Below are positions 45,261-58,230 of a DNA stretch of 64,000 nucleotides, in pieces (positions within the stretch are counted from its first letter, which is position 1; each line of letters starts with the position of its first letter). Made by a program: the position numbers and the translations under genes. The stretch spans positions 91,117,664 through 91,181,663 of the forward strand of contig NC_092859.1 in the NCBI RefSeq assembly GCF_032062135.1, given 5' to 3'. This DNA is from Pyxicephalus adspersus. Taxonomy: Eukaryota; Chordata; Amphibia; Anura; Pyxicephalidae. A model generated the notes under the pieces. That model had not been told where the DNA came from. It worked only from the letters and a program-made list of their open reading frames with translations, and made no database searches.

Positions 45261-48200
45261 AAAATGAAATGAAATTTAAAGAAAAAAATGAAGTGAAAAA
45301 ACAAAAAAAGTTTTTTCTTTAATGTAAATTAAATGTTGACAGGAAAACACATTCTTAAAGTGGTGATGGTGGGGGTTAATATTGCATCAAATCTTTAGCT
45401 CATACATACATTTAGCATACCCTGGAGAAATGATGCTATTACCACAGCAGTTAATCTGTTAGTTAGTGGGGTAATGCAGCATGTAACAAAGAGTGGGCAT
45501 CAGGGGTCATTGTGATTGATGAGGATTAAGTAGATGGACATCATGATTGATGTGAATTGCATTACTGGCCTTTGTATTGATTTGGATTCCATCACTGGAT
45601 GACGTGATTGATTATGGATTTACTTTAGGTGATATTAATACTGTAAATGTTATCTGTTATGGTTTCATGACGTTTTTTTTTACTTTTAAAAGTTTTTGTG
45701 AATGGGTAAAGGATACCTTTGTACCTATTACCCAAGAAACGGGCATAACTGGATGCCCCACCAGCTTCTTGGAGCACAACAGGTGATGAAAAAAGCACAT
45801 TTTTAGCTTTAAGGCATTCCCCAAACATGTTATTTAAAGGAGTGTATTTTCAAATTTTCCCCTCAAAATTGGATAGCAAATTTTACAATAAGAAACATTG
45901 CCATTATTAATTTTCACCAACAGACTCCAGGAAAAATCCTGTTGTAGATCACAGCATGGACAAGGTCATTGGCCAAAGGTTCTCCACTGATCTACAGTGG
46001 CCACTATATAATACATAAGAGGGTAAGTTTACAATAGACCCCATATTATTATATATTTTACTTATATTTTTTGAATGTAGTTGTCACTAAAATGTAGAAA
46101 AATTCAAATAATCAAATAATGAAGAATCTTACAAATGGCACATTTATATGTACATTATTAATGCCAGAACCCAGGTGTTTAGAGGCCAGGGTTTAAACTC
46201 TGTGAGGTTGTATGCAAATTATTTGAATAAATAGATTTTGTTTGAATGAAAGAAGCATTTATTCATTGATTTTGCATAAAAAGAGAACATTAATTATTGA
46301 CAATAAAAGGCAAGAGTAACTAAGGCTTCATTTGTGTTCAATATTTATTTTTATATTTGTTAGGTTCAGCGGACAGGTACCTTTTTAAGTCTAATTGTAT
46401 ATACATTTTAGGCACTATCATAACCAAAATACATTAGATTTTTATTTTGTATATGTAATAAAGCTTAGCTTCTCATCCATTTGCCTAAAATATATTTTGT
46501 TTGTCTAGCTAATGATACATTCAAAAGTAATGTTCTAAACCCCCATCATAGATATGCGATAATTTGTATAATCTTTACATCCAAGTGACAGTTTAAAGCT
46601 GATAGTTTGTATAAACAAACAGAAACAATGTCACATCAGTTCAAACCCTTGAAACATTCTGTAGCTTTTAATTTTAGCTTGTCTCTGACTACTCTAGCAA
46701 GATACAATATTCTATCATTTATTTCTTGATGGTTGCCTGACCTATGTTCTCCATTACCAACTGTGTTTTGATTGAGTTTTGAAAAATGTAATGGCTTTAT
46801 ACAAGAGCAGCTCAACTGTACAAATATAAAATATAAAATACTTTTGTACAACTCAATACTCTTGGTAATTTGTTAACAAACAAAATAAAAAAGCTCAAGA
46901 AGCCTAGTAGAGAGATTTTGAAATGTGAACATTTCTTTAATTAAAAAAATAATTGTTGTTTCTAAACACCAGCAAGGTTCATCAGTTTTGAAGCTGTCTG
47001 GGATATTTTTCACTTTTTTAGAATTCTTAGAATTATTTTACTACTTTGCAATATAAAAGAATAACCACTACATAACATACAAGATGGTGGGAGGAACCAC
47101 AGTGAATGATGAAGGAAATAGTATTCAACCCATTCAACCTGTTAAATATGTGGAAAAGATAGCGAGCAGTAAAATAGTGTCTTTTTGCGGATATGTTCTA
47201 CAAGTTACCCTGATAGGGTCACGTTAAGTATGCTGTAATACTGGCTTTACTATTACTATTAGGGTAATTATAAACATGAAAAATGATAAATGATGAAATG
47301 ATATTAATTTTTTAACCTTACATATACAATTTTTGTCTTACAAATAACCTTTTATTTTAAAGCAAAGGATATCCAAAAAATTACAAAATATCTAAGACAG
47401 CTCTTCAATATCCATTCTCTTTTAACAGATTTGTTTTCACTAAAGCCTTTTTTAAAGAGTTTTCTGATGAGGGCTTAGTCATAATTTAGGTAAATAATAA
47501 AGGCAGCATTAGAGTTTAGCAAGGTTAACAACATTTGAAAGAATTGGGGTCTGTTGATTCTGCTTTAGCATGAGAGCCCATACAAAACCATAATCAATTG
47601 TCTTCTATAAAGTAAATCTAAAGTCTCTGTATCTACAAATTACCTTAAAATTTAAAGCAGACCAATCGCCAATTTTTGTACATTATATAAAGGGGTGGCT
47701 AACCCTTTTATATAATTAATTATACTGTATATATAGATGTGGATCTAAAGTTTGAATATCAGTCCACTTTATGCACTTTGAGAGAAGCTGGCATTTGCAT
47801 ACAACATGAACACATCTATCTCTTTTTATGTGGCACTGTTTCATGGGCAAAATATGATGGAAACTCAGAAAGGGTGAGTTAGGTGGTAAAGTGAAAATAA
47901 AATGCAAAAAAGCAGGGAGGGCTTTGTCCTCTATCAAGTTCTCATTATTAGAAATGTTTTCCCACCTGAGAAAGTTTAACCCGTCTTTTATTGTCCATGT
48001 GGACATTGTCATTAGGACCGAAAGTTATAAGACAGAGTTTCAAGTTGTCTTAAAAGCAATAGGCAGGAGAAAATCATCCAAAGGAGGCACCTATACCAGG
48101 GACAACTCTCTGAGATGAACATTTTGTTCATTTCAGAAACTATAGGAAATTCTCTCTAGAAGGAGTCTACAAAAACTGCTGGGGGTTTAAACTTTTCCCT

Positions 48201-50293
48201 GTTCCACACAACACTAAAAATGGTGTGAAATTTACTGTAATATGACATTCCTAAGAATGATTTAGTTGTTCATTACAAATCTAGTTTTTTGTACACCCCC
48301 ATCTCCCCACCATCCAGCAAACAGAAAGGGAAGACTGCAGAAAACATTTGTTATATGCATTGTGTATCCTAGCAACAACTGCATGTACCTCTAGCTCTAT
48401 AAATAGCAGCTTCACCATCCACAAACCCAAAGCAGCAACATGTAAGCATTGGCATACATACAACAATGCAGATCTTTCATATCGCTATGTTTATGAACAT
48501 ATACGCATATCTTCAATATCATGCTTTTATAGGAAAATACACAAACACACAAAAATATGGAGGGGGGGGGATCGTAATATCAGTATTAAATTATATCATT
48601 ACACAACATCCTATAGCAGATTGATGAGTTTTTGCAATAAACCTGAATATTGTTTAAAAGCAGATAAGATGCAAAGTACATTTCTGACAGCTTGCAATAG
48701 TCTATAGACATATAACTAAACTAATTACCTCCAACTCAAAACTTGCATTACACAAAGTACTTGGTATACAGCAATTACAGTAATCTACAAAAACTGCAAG
48801 AAGAAAGAAAAATGCTAACCACCTGTGCCTAATTAAAATGCTGTTCAAATAGAGAAAACTGTTTGGATAAATGGGTATACAGAAAAAGTCATTTTATTAA
48901 TAACATAAAGGGGCACATAAACCAAACAGGCACAAGTGATAAAAGAGCACAGCAATAAATATGTTTACACTAGATGAATACAGTTGTACATTATCAGCTA
49001 CATGGTCATTCATCCTGAAAAGATTTTAATATGTTGCATTGATGTTGTTTGTTATGGTTATTGTGAAAAGCAAACAATCCACCAATGTTCAATGAACACT
49101 TTCTGCCTAATGTGGAGGAAGTGGAAACCATTCTGTCTGCAGGTGCTCTATCTAGTGTGTACCAAGCATTGCTCATGTAAACAGTCAACATATCCTTTAC
49201 CTGTTCTTTCTATATTACATTTACCTGCTGAGCATTCTAGAGACATTCCAGATGATTGCTGAGGTTTTAATTAAATGTGTTTTGCAATAAATTAGCAAAG
49301 TACTTTGTGAGTACTTACACTTGGAGAAGAAGGATCAGGTTGGTGGCCATGCTGCGTTAGTATGACCCTGTGCTTCCTTCACCCCCTGGGAACTCTCCTC
49401 CTCCTTAAGGCCCCCATGTGGTTTATGCTTTTTTATTTTACGTTTATTTTTTCCAGATGTCTCTAGGCTAATTACATAACATGCTCAATCCTTTTCTTCG
49501 GAACACGTCCCCCTACTCCCCCTACTAAGGGAGTGAGTCAATGATGCCCCGCATTGCTGTAAGTCGTCAGTGCCAGAGATGGCAAGTAATGCAGCCAGAG
49601 TTGCTTACTTTTGTTGCTTTTTGTTTGTGTGCTGATACAGTTGATTATTTTTTTCTTCACCTCCAGAGGGGGTCAAAATTTAGAATGGAGGCAATAGTAT
49701 TGTATGTACAGGAGGTGGAATGTATGGCTTTAACTGTAGTAACGAAAATTAGAGCTATTCTGTCTTACCATTAAAACTACTTTAACAGGTACACAGTTCA
49801 TGTATACATATTTTACTTAGCTGTGCACTTGAATGTATACAGAAAGATCACATTCTTAGTAAAAGGTAATTATGTCAAATATGTTACACTGGTTAGAATT
49901 TTACCAAAACACTTGTTTTCAAAAAAATGCCTCACTAGTTCTACCTTACTATTACCGTTGTAAGCTGATTGATGCATACACTTCCCCCGCTGAAAATTAT
50001 GCTAATGGTACTAACATATCACATGTGTGCCTTCTTCAGTTCTCCTTCCCTTGTTACCTTTCCTTCCTTTGTCTACTGGCTGGACAATAAACAGGAACAG
50101 CATAATGAAGAATGTATCCATTTGCTCTCTTCTTCTGTAGATATGATACATTAGAGATGGCCAAGTGTATTGGCCCTTCTCCTTCTGATCCTGGAGTGTT
50201 TGCTGTGAGGGGAGGTGACAGAAAGCTGATTCTGTTCCTTATGCTACACTAAATGGTTTTTATTGACTACTTGTCTAGATGAAATGGTGTTCT

Positions 50294-50393
50294 GAAGCTC
50301 AACTCCAAGTCAACCAACCCCGTTATTTGATCCATTGTCAAATAAAAGAACAACAGTGAAGGGAGTATAAAGCTGGAGTTCTGCTTTAAATGC
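50294..50393. repeat. Small inverted-repeat element (100 bp)
   Basis: GAAGCTCAACTCCAAG at the left and CTGGAGTTCTGCTTTA at the right are approximate complements. The 'TAAAGC(A/G)GAACTCC' type of end resembles TTAA-targeting MITEs. A short, probably internally deleted copy. Confidence 0.5.
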
Positions 50394-50824
50394 TTGCCAA
50401 ATGTTTTCATTTTATGTCTAATGCCCCACACTGCCTATATTCTGTTTAGGCTAAATTACTAATATTAAACATAGGGTCGGGAAGAGCATGAGTCACAATG
50501 GCATTTTAATTTTGCATGACGTATAAAAGTTAGAAAATGAACAAATAGGTCTAGAAGCTCCTGGGGAATATTAATTGGGATCTTTTTTTAACATGTCTTT
50601 TGTAGAATTATTACATAATCTCTTCAGAAAACACTGAATAATCACTTGAAAGAAACTACATACTGTTGGATGGAGTTAAAACACAAAACTGGTCTGTTGT
50701 CTAGACAATATAGGTCAAATTTCCACCTATTTGTACCTGTAATATTGTTATTATAATCTTTGGTTGACTTGCCTGTCTGTTTTTCTGCAGCTAACAGGTT
50801 ATCTTAAACAAGACAAAGACTTAC

Positions 50825-50922
50825 CAGAACAAAATGATCCTGATGTTCCCCCTCCTCCAGAAAGCTCGTGCAGATTTACCCCAGTCTGGATATTGGCTAT
50901 CCTGAAGCATCATATCTGTCAC
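50825..50922 (-). CDS. TMEM117: TMEM117 internal exon (98 bp)
   Basis: Encodes VTDMMLQDSQYPDWGKSARA then FWRRGNIRIILF and the first two bases of a Trp codon. The acceptor is TTTGTGCAG before GTGACA at 50922 and the donor is TTCTG|GTAAGT after 50825. Length and phase are exactly what the adjacent exons require: the upstream exon ends on a complete ATG codon and the downstream exon starts with the last G of Trp. The first half is a conserved cytosolic-type segment with the YPDWGKSARAFW block and the second half leads into a membrane helix. A 78-codon plus-strand frame over the same bases (50764-51000) is an antisense shadow. Confidence 0.97.
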
Positions 50923-51684
50923 CTGCACAAACAAATACATTGCATGGTAACCATTAATTTTAGCAAAATAAGGGAGGTTAGGAGATTTTCCCCTCTGTAA
51001 ATGAATTGTTGTTACATTTTCCTAGAAAAATACAATCTTTTATTTGTTGATCACAATTTTTCATACCAGGTAATACACATTTACTCTAGAAATAGTGCAA
51101 ACTAATGCAAATCTGCACTGCTGGGACAGCTAAACAAATTCTCCTTATTGGAGAGTCACACCACAACCACACAACGGGAATCTGTGAGTAGTGACGAGAA
51201 GTTTACTTCAGTGGTTCTTACACTTCTGGAGTATAGATGACTCAAAGACACAGGGTTGGAGGTGCCCAGAGACCAGTCAATGCCACTAGAAAGTGGAAGA
51301 CAATAGAGGAAAATGGTCAGGTGAAAAGTACAAAAAGGAACAAGGCATGTGAAAAGAAATGAAAGTAGGTAACATAGTATGTTTGAGTAAGGAGGATAGG
51401 GAGCAGCAGGTTCTTATAGCTCAACAGTGAAGAACACATTGACTGGATACTGGTACAGCAAATCAAATGGCTATGTCACCCTCATAGGATTTTATTACAG
51501 GGGGGATTGATCACTCCAGTATTCAAGCACACTTTGCAGAGCTAGAGGTATGTCTGAAAAATATACATTATCCATTGTGGAGATTTGTATTGTCTGTGCT
51601 TCAGGACTAAAACTAAACCTTTTATTGCCATCTGGCTATGTTCAAACCACCTGTCAATGCATCACAGCATATGTCAAGTCATGC

Positions 51685-52045
51685 CCGTAAGAGGTCATTG
51701 CTGGCCTTGATACTTGATGGGGGTTATGTCTGCTGGTCCTGACACTTACTGGGGGTTACTGCAGGGAGGTTATCATGGATGACCCTGACATTTACAGGCG
51801 TTGCCATTGCTGTGCCTCACACCTACTGGATTACTGCTTATCATAATGCTCACTAGCTTCAATTGCTAGCCCTAAATTTTGCTGGAGATTAGGTAGTTTC
51901 TGGGAACTATTGTTGCTGACACTGACGCTAATGCTGGGATTAATATTGAAGTCACTGGCTCCCCAATGCTGGGTTTGTTACTGTGGTCAACAACACCAAT
52001 GCTGGGGGATAATATTGTGGTCATTAGTATCCCACACCACAGTAT
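51685..52045 (+). repeat. Degenerate minisatellite (period about 34 bp)
   Basis: The block AATGCTGGG recurs at 51930, 51965 and 51998. Related GGTCATTGCTGG, TGATGGGGGTTA and TTACTGGGGGTTACTG units extend left to about 51685. Units are heavily diverged. Confidence 0.55.
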
Positions 52046-54348
52046 GATAACACAATCCATGCCTGGCAGCACTGGGTTGTGTTATCATCAAATGCATCAA
52101 GTTTTTATATGTAAAAATAAAATTTAAAAGCCTCCTCACTCCCTTCTACCCCTTCGCCCAATATCAGCCATGCAATGGATTTTGTTTAACTACTGGGTGA
52201 TATCAAACTTTTTGTATGTTGTATGTGGCTATGCCAGGCAGAGTAAATATATATCTCCAGAAAACCTAAGGCCTGCAGATTGTCTATGTTTAGCGGAACA
52301 GAAATGGCTTTCAGATTATGATGGTAAGTTTATTAGGAACCACAAGGGCCTCTGTAACACAAGAGTTTACAGTTTTACAGAGTTCGAGTCCCTGTTGACA
52401 GGCGACAGATGCAGTATAAAGGCATTAGAACTGTCAGCAAATTATAGGCCACCTGCTACTAACATCCTATAACATTCAATTATTTTTAAACTATACAGTA
52501 CTCGAAGTAAAGCTATAAAGCTTCTACCCTTAATAAAACAAAAATGAATGAACTGAGCCACTTTTTTATGCAATATAAAACAAAGTATTAAAATGCAAAT
52601 TATAAAGTTTAATGTCTACAGGTATTTGGCTGGTAGCTATGTATCAACTCGTAAATGTGGTATTTCAGATAGAAAATATTCAACATTTTGGCAAAATATG
52701 CCATTCAAAGAACAGAGAACAGAGAACAGACAGATGGTATTTTATTGTGCCAGTTACTGCAAAAAGGTTTCTAAACAAATATTCTAAATTAGGATAAGAT
52801 AGAAAAGTAAAAGTGAATCTGTACGTGAGATACTAAAGTCTCCATGACCCCTAAAAGTACATGATTTTCACACAGGGAAAAAGTAATTACCAATATAATT
52901 CCTCTGTCAAGTATTTCACCAATGATAATCCAATTTGCTACATTCAGATGTAAAGATCTTCCATCATTTTCTCATACAGTGTTTCATTTTGCCATAGGAG
53001 GGCAGGTAAAGTAATAAACCATGCAATTCAACCTTTTTGAGAAAATATGCATAATTAAGAATCTAAGGGTTAAAACAAGCACATCCAGAGATACAGGCAG
53101 CTGAAGTTACCGTACATTGTAACCCTTGCACCTTTTAATGCCTTTCTGCCATAGTGTTTAATGGGATAGGCAGCTTCTTTGGCCAAAAACCTAAAATTTG
53201 CATATAATTCCTGTTGCCTATATCTGTGCATTTACTAATCCTTCTCACATGCAGTTTTACTGGAGATAATCTTTGCTTACACATTTGTTTTTTTGGTGTG
53301 TGACAGGTCTATTGGAAAGATAGCTGATTGAAGTGTTTAAGATTGCCTGACCCATTACCACAAATGTTTTTTTGCTCATGCACAGGGCAAAGGATATTAC
53401 ATTCTACAGGTGTCCAGGAGATACCTTATTCTGGGTCTTCCTATGTAATTTTTATCTATGTACTACAGGGAGTTGTTTTAAAGCAGAAAAAGATTTTCTA
53501 TATAGTACAAACTACAGGAAAAGAGACTTCAGGCTCTATGGAAAATGTATGCACAGAAATATCTGCAAAACGAGAAATTACTTTCCATTCCCAGAAGGTA
53601 AACTTGTAAATGAATACTACAAAGTCTCCTAATGACCAACATTTTCAGTTAGCGATGGTGGATAACAACTAGATTACTTGCTCATTATGTTTAGGGGGTA
53701 AGGAATAAGCAGCAACATCTATTTCTGCAGGGGCAATGCAGCTTAATCTGGTTGAGGTCTCTGATCTCTTCATATATAATGCAGGACCAGTTAAAAAATA
53801 ATGACACCACCAGGTTCAAATTATAGTCAGGTACCTAGCTTTTTCAGACGGAGGTATGTAGTATCAATAGCTTTCATTGGTCATGTATCTATTTTCATCA
53901 CAGGTTAACTTTAAACCAATGGTAAGTGAGACATTAGGTTACAGGCCTGTCAGCAGTCTTTTCTCTTTTGTAGGTGCACAAAATTGCCCATAATCAAATA
54001 CAATGCCAATAGGCATGCTACCCTGTGTCTGACTTGATTTGTTTGCATTTAATTTACAATTGCTAATTAATAATCAAGCCTCAGTGACAGCCTATATAGA
54101 AAAGAAGCTGGGAATGATCAATCACCCTGTCAGAAACCGAATAGTGAAGGAAATCTGCATGGAACACCTGCCGGATAAGAAGAGTTGGACAATAACAAAC
54201 AGCTCTGTCACTGGTGTTGATTTAGAAAGCAGCACTAGAATAATCACTCTTTTTAAATGTTTAAGTATCAAAGATTAATAGACATAATGCAGTATTCAAA
54301 TGACAAGCTAGAACAATCCTAGCACCCATCTCGGCAATCCATTACATA

Positions 54349-54363
54349 CCCCCCCCCCCCCCC
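54349..54363 (+). repeat. Poly-C tract
   Basis: Fifteen consecutive C. A possible i-motif/G4-forming homopolymer or sequencing-sensitive site in an AT-rich intron. Confidence 0.95.
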
Positions 54364-56699
54364 TCCTATTTATACCCATCCTCATCTATCACATAAATAA
54401 AAACATTAATACATAGGTAAAGACATTAAAAGAGATTTATAGCAGTCATTCGGCTTGGTGGTAGTTTATTTGCTGGGAAAGTGACATTTTATCACTCTAC
54501 ATGTTTCTTTGATTTTACTGTACCTGGCATGATGTTTTATTAAACCGGATGGTTTTTGTATTTTAGTATGCACAGATTATATCTTGACAGTTAGATGGGT
54601 TACTATGGCAATCTGAATCCTCTCCCAGAATATGGGGGTAGGTAAGGAGATTGCTGTATTATTGATGTTGAACCAAACAACTACAAGTAATTAGTTGATG
54701 CAAGAAAAGTAAGAACACGAAGAAGAAACTTTGATCATTTTTTTGAAAAATAAGCAAGGATATGACAGATCTTCAATAGTGTACACTATGTTTTACATTC
54801 TGTTCTGTATTAAACTTTCATTTTCTTATTCAGGTATTTTATGTTCTATTAGGCAGTCTTCTAGATTATCTACAATAATAAACCGTTGGCAAAAGCAAAT
54901 ACACATGTAAAGTACAGGATCATTTATAAAGTTAGATAAAATAGCCATTTCCTCTGACTTCACTGATGCCAGAGGTTCCAGAAACCGTATATTAATGAAG
55001 GCTGGATAGCAGAGGGCGTAACATTTTTCCTTCCTGCAATCTTTTCAAGCACCAAGACTAGATGGAAAATAATAAATTACCAAACAGTGAGGTTCAATAT
55101 TTATTTCCCTATGACGTGTTGTGAAATGCTTTGAGATCAGTTGATAGGGGAGTGAAGACAAAATTTGTACTCAAAGCACAAGCAGTCTGAAAATATCATT
55201 AGAGTGTCACTGAAATTATAGCTTGTCAGAAGATTCTTTTAAAACCTGCCTGAAAGACATATGTTATAAACAAAAGGATTGCATCATTTAAAAATAAATC
55301 AATACTCTTTCATTTATTCACCTGACGTTCACTAAGTTATCATCTTTGTCCTATCGGTGGCACCTATCTAGCAACTGCTAGTAGGCTGGGCTCCTAAATG
55401 CACTGCTGGAAAGTGAAAACGCATGTCCACCTTGCAGCTGCCTAATAAAAGATGCTGATTTTTTGGAGGGGTGCAATGGAGGATGATTCCGTCAGCGTTT
55501 TGGTGACAGGGTAAGACCTGGTAACTCTTTAGATCCCCACACACAACTGAAGCTCCTCTTCACTCCTCCTCCTTTTCTCCACCAAGGGAAAAAGTCCACT
55601 TTGGTTAACATATTAATACAGTAAACTAATATAATGTATACATTTGCTGCTACACAAGCCTTTTTTAATTAATTCTTATTATCAATTACCTTTTAAATTC
55701 AATCTGTTGCTGTAATTTTGTAGAAATCTAATGCAGACTGGAGGCTTTATGTAGATAATATACAATCACATGAGCATTCCAGATTTGCAGACCACATTGA
55801 CTCCTGATATAGATCTGCCTTACGTACAGGCTTTTCGGTTTGATTTAGTAGATCCAACCCTGAAAACAGATCCATTAAAAACTTCTGATCTCAGAAGTCT
55901 ATTGTTATTTCATCGCTTTAGACAACAGAGTTATGTCTTTGATTTCCTCACCTTTGCCTAAATATTCCAGTAGAGCAGTTTATATTTTTTGTTGGTTATT
56001 CAATTAGATTTCTAATCTCAGAAGAAGAAGAAAGCGGACATCTGAAGGCATGACAGACTTTGCACCTGCATCACATGATTATCCCAATTTTGGATCTTCC
56101 TTTTTTATTTGCTCCTAAGCTAAATTAAGTGACATATTTGCATATATGTATACAAATATGTCAAAAAATCTGATGCAAACTTTAAAAAGTCACTTAGCCC
56201 AGGTTATGTTTCCCAACAACTTTCACTGTCAAAAGTGGTTAATCATTTATACTTTAAATGGTCAAAAAATGTTAGTAGTGTACCCCAATGTTCAGTGATT
56301 GAACACCTAATTACTATTTAAAGAACTTAAAAACTGAGATTTTGTGATTGAAAATTCAGTTTCTGCGTTTGCAGAAAACTCCAAACTATGTTTTAGAAAA
56401 AAAGCCCTTCAAGATCCCGTTTTTACTTTTATACAGTTTATTTCCATTCCTCCATGTCTCCCACTATCAGTTCTTCTATTACATTTTTTTGGAATTTTGT
56501 AATCATTATTTTGTTTTGCAACCTTCTTATTTTGTTGGGCTAAGTTGGATGTTTTTGTTTCCAGTTGGATCATGCCACCTGTAGGATATCAACCCCACTG
56601 CCCTTAGCATGCCATTAACTAACTGAGAAGTAACACAGAAGCATGGTAAAACAGTGATGAGGTAATTTGGTTTAAAAAAAAGGAAGGAATATAAAAAAA

Positions 56700-57604
56700 G
56701 ATTATCAATTTATATAAAAATGTATGCATGTATGTAAGTTTGTATGTATGTATGTTCCACCACTCAAAAACGCATGGAGACATTTTAACCAAACGTGCCA
56801 TACATATGGCTGAGACTCATGACTCGTGAGTGTACCAGTCATCTTTGTACAGCGCTGTGCTTTATGTCAGAGCTATATTTAGATGAAACGCATGGAGACA
56901 TTTCAAGCAAACTTGCTATGTTCCACCATCACTAGGAAACGTATCAACACATTTCAACCAAACTTGCTAGACATATGACTCAGACTCATGTGCATGCACT
57001 GCTGAGCTTTGTACAGCGCTGTGCTATATGTCAGAGCTATATATGGCTGTATGTCTGTATGTCATCACTAGAAAATGCATTAAGACATTACAACCAAGCT
57101 TGCTGGACATATGACTGAGCCTCATGTGAGTGCACCACTGATCTTAGTAGCGCGCTGTGCTATATGTCAGAGCTATATTTGGATATATGTGTGTATGTAT
57201 GTTCCACCATCACTTAAAAACGCATTGAGACATTTAAACCAAACTTGCCATACATGACTGAGACTCATGGGAGTGCACCGCTGATCTTTGTACAGCACTT
57301 TGCAATATGTCAGAGCTATTTTTGCATGTATGTATGTATGTATGTTTCACCATCACCTCGAAACGCATGGAGACATTTAAACCAAACTTGCTAGACATAT
57401 GACTGAGATTCATGTGAGTGCACCGCTGATCTTTGTACAGCGCTGTGGTATATGTCAGAAGTATATTTGCATCTATGTATGTATGTGTGTATGTATTGCT
57501 CAGCACAGTGTGCCTTTTACTTATATTTTTACATACTTTTTTTTGGACTATATTATAAGATTGCAGTAAATAAATACCCAGGCAACGCCAGGTAATCAGC
57601 TAGT
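56700..57604 (+). mobile_element. Helitron-like element, copy 1
   Basis: The 3' end is CCCAGGCAACGCCAGGTAAT then CAGCTAGT at 57597-57604. This is a Helitron-type terminus with a short hairpin and CTAG end, and it is familiar from vertebrate and insect non-autonomous Helitrons. The body has about four or five tandem units of roughly 145 bp, each with TATGTATGTATGTTCCACCA, AAACGCATGGAGACATTT, CCAAACTTGC, TGACTGAGACTCATG and GTACAGCGCTGTG blocks. The 5' end lies near 56700 (TTTATATAAAAATGTATGCA) but is not sharp. Non-coding. Confidence 0.75.
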
Positions 57605-58230
57605 ATATATATAAAAAATTGTATGTATGTATGTGTGTATGTTCCACCATCACTCAAAAACGCATGGAGACATTTCAACCAAACTTGCCATACATATGAC
57701 TGAGACTCATGTGAGTGCACCAGTCATCTTTGTAGAGCGCTGTGCTATATGTCAGAGCTATATTTTGATGAAACACATTGAGACAATTCAACCAAATTTG
57801 CTAAATTCCACCATCACTAGGAAATGCATCACCAAACTGCTAGACATATGACTCAGACTCATGAGACTGCACCGCTGATCACCAGGAAACGCATGGAGAC
57901 ATTTCACCAGGAAACACATGGAGACATTTCAACCAAACTTGCTATACATGCGACTGAGACTCATGTGAGTGCACCTGTCACCTTTCTACAGCGCTGTACT
58001 ATATGTCAAGAGCTATATTTGGATGTATGTGTGTATGTCATCAATAGGAAACACCGCTGATCTCTGTACAGCGCTATGGTATATGTCAGAGGTATATTTG
58101 CATCTATGTATGTATCTATGTATGTGTGTATGTATTGCTCAGCACAGTGTGCCTTTTTCCTATATTTTTTCATACTTTTTTGGACTATAATATAGGATTG
58201 GAATAAATAAATACCAGGCCATATATATCA
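57605..58230 (+). mobile_element. Helitron-like element, copy 2 (head to tail, 3' end worn)
   Basis: Begins directly after the CTAGT of copy 1 with ATATATATAAAAAATTGTAT, the 5' sequence expected of the family, and repeats the same 145-bp units, some truncated (57780-57900). It includes the same pre-terminal block (TATTGCTCAGCACAGTGTGC), then GGACTATAATATAGGATTG and AATAAATACCAGGCC, where the hairpin and CTAG end are lost. Confidence 0.72.

Larger units (their letters stand above)
30337..50824 (-). other. TMEM117: TMEM117 intron (20.5 kb)
   Basis: GT at 50824-50823 and AG at 30338-30337. It contains the repeats listed separately between 30590 and 50393. Stretches at 36030-39320, 40705-42850 and 45270-50290 show no exon or delimited repeat that I can support, apart from an AT microsatellite. 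A relative of the TTAA MITE at 44013 (GGGGTGGCTAACCCTTTT) is faintly visible near 47660-47715. A half-site of a 'TATTTATAAAG...TGAATCTGACATTCACC' MITE type is near 38908-38935. Confidence 0.85.

Noticed and set aside
50764..51000. 78-codon plus-strand frame
   Set aside because: Antisense shadow of the 98-bp TMEM117 exon.
57234..57506. 90-codon minus-strand frame with repeated HTYIHT and HMNLSHM
   Set aside because: Product of the TATG and 145-bp tandem repeats in the Helitron-like element.
56755..58130. Regular repeats with spacers that might suggest a CRISPR-like array
   Set aside because: Units are about 145 bp, diverged, and bounded by Helitron-type ends in a vertebrate intron.
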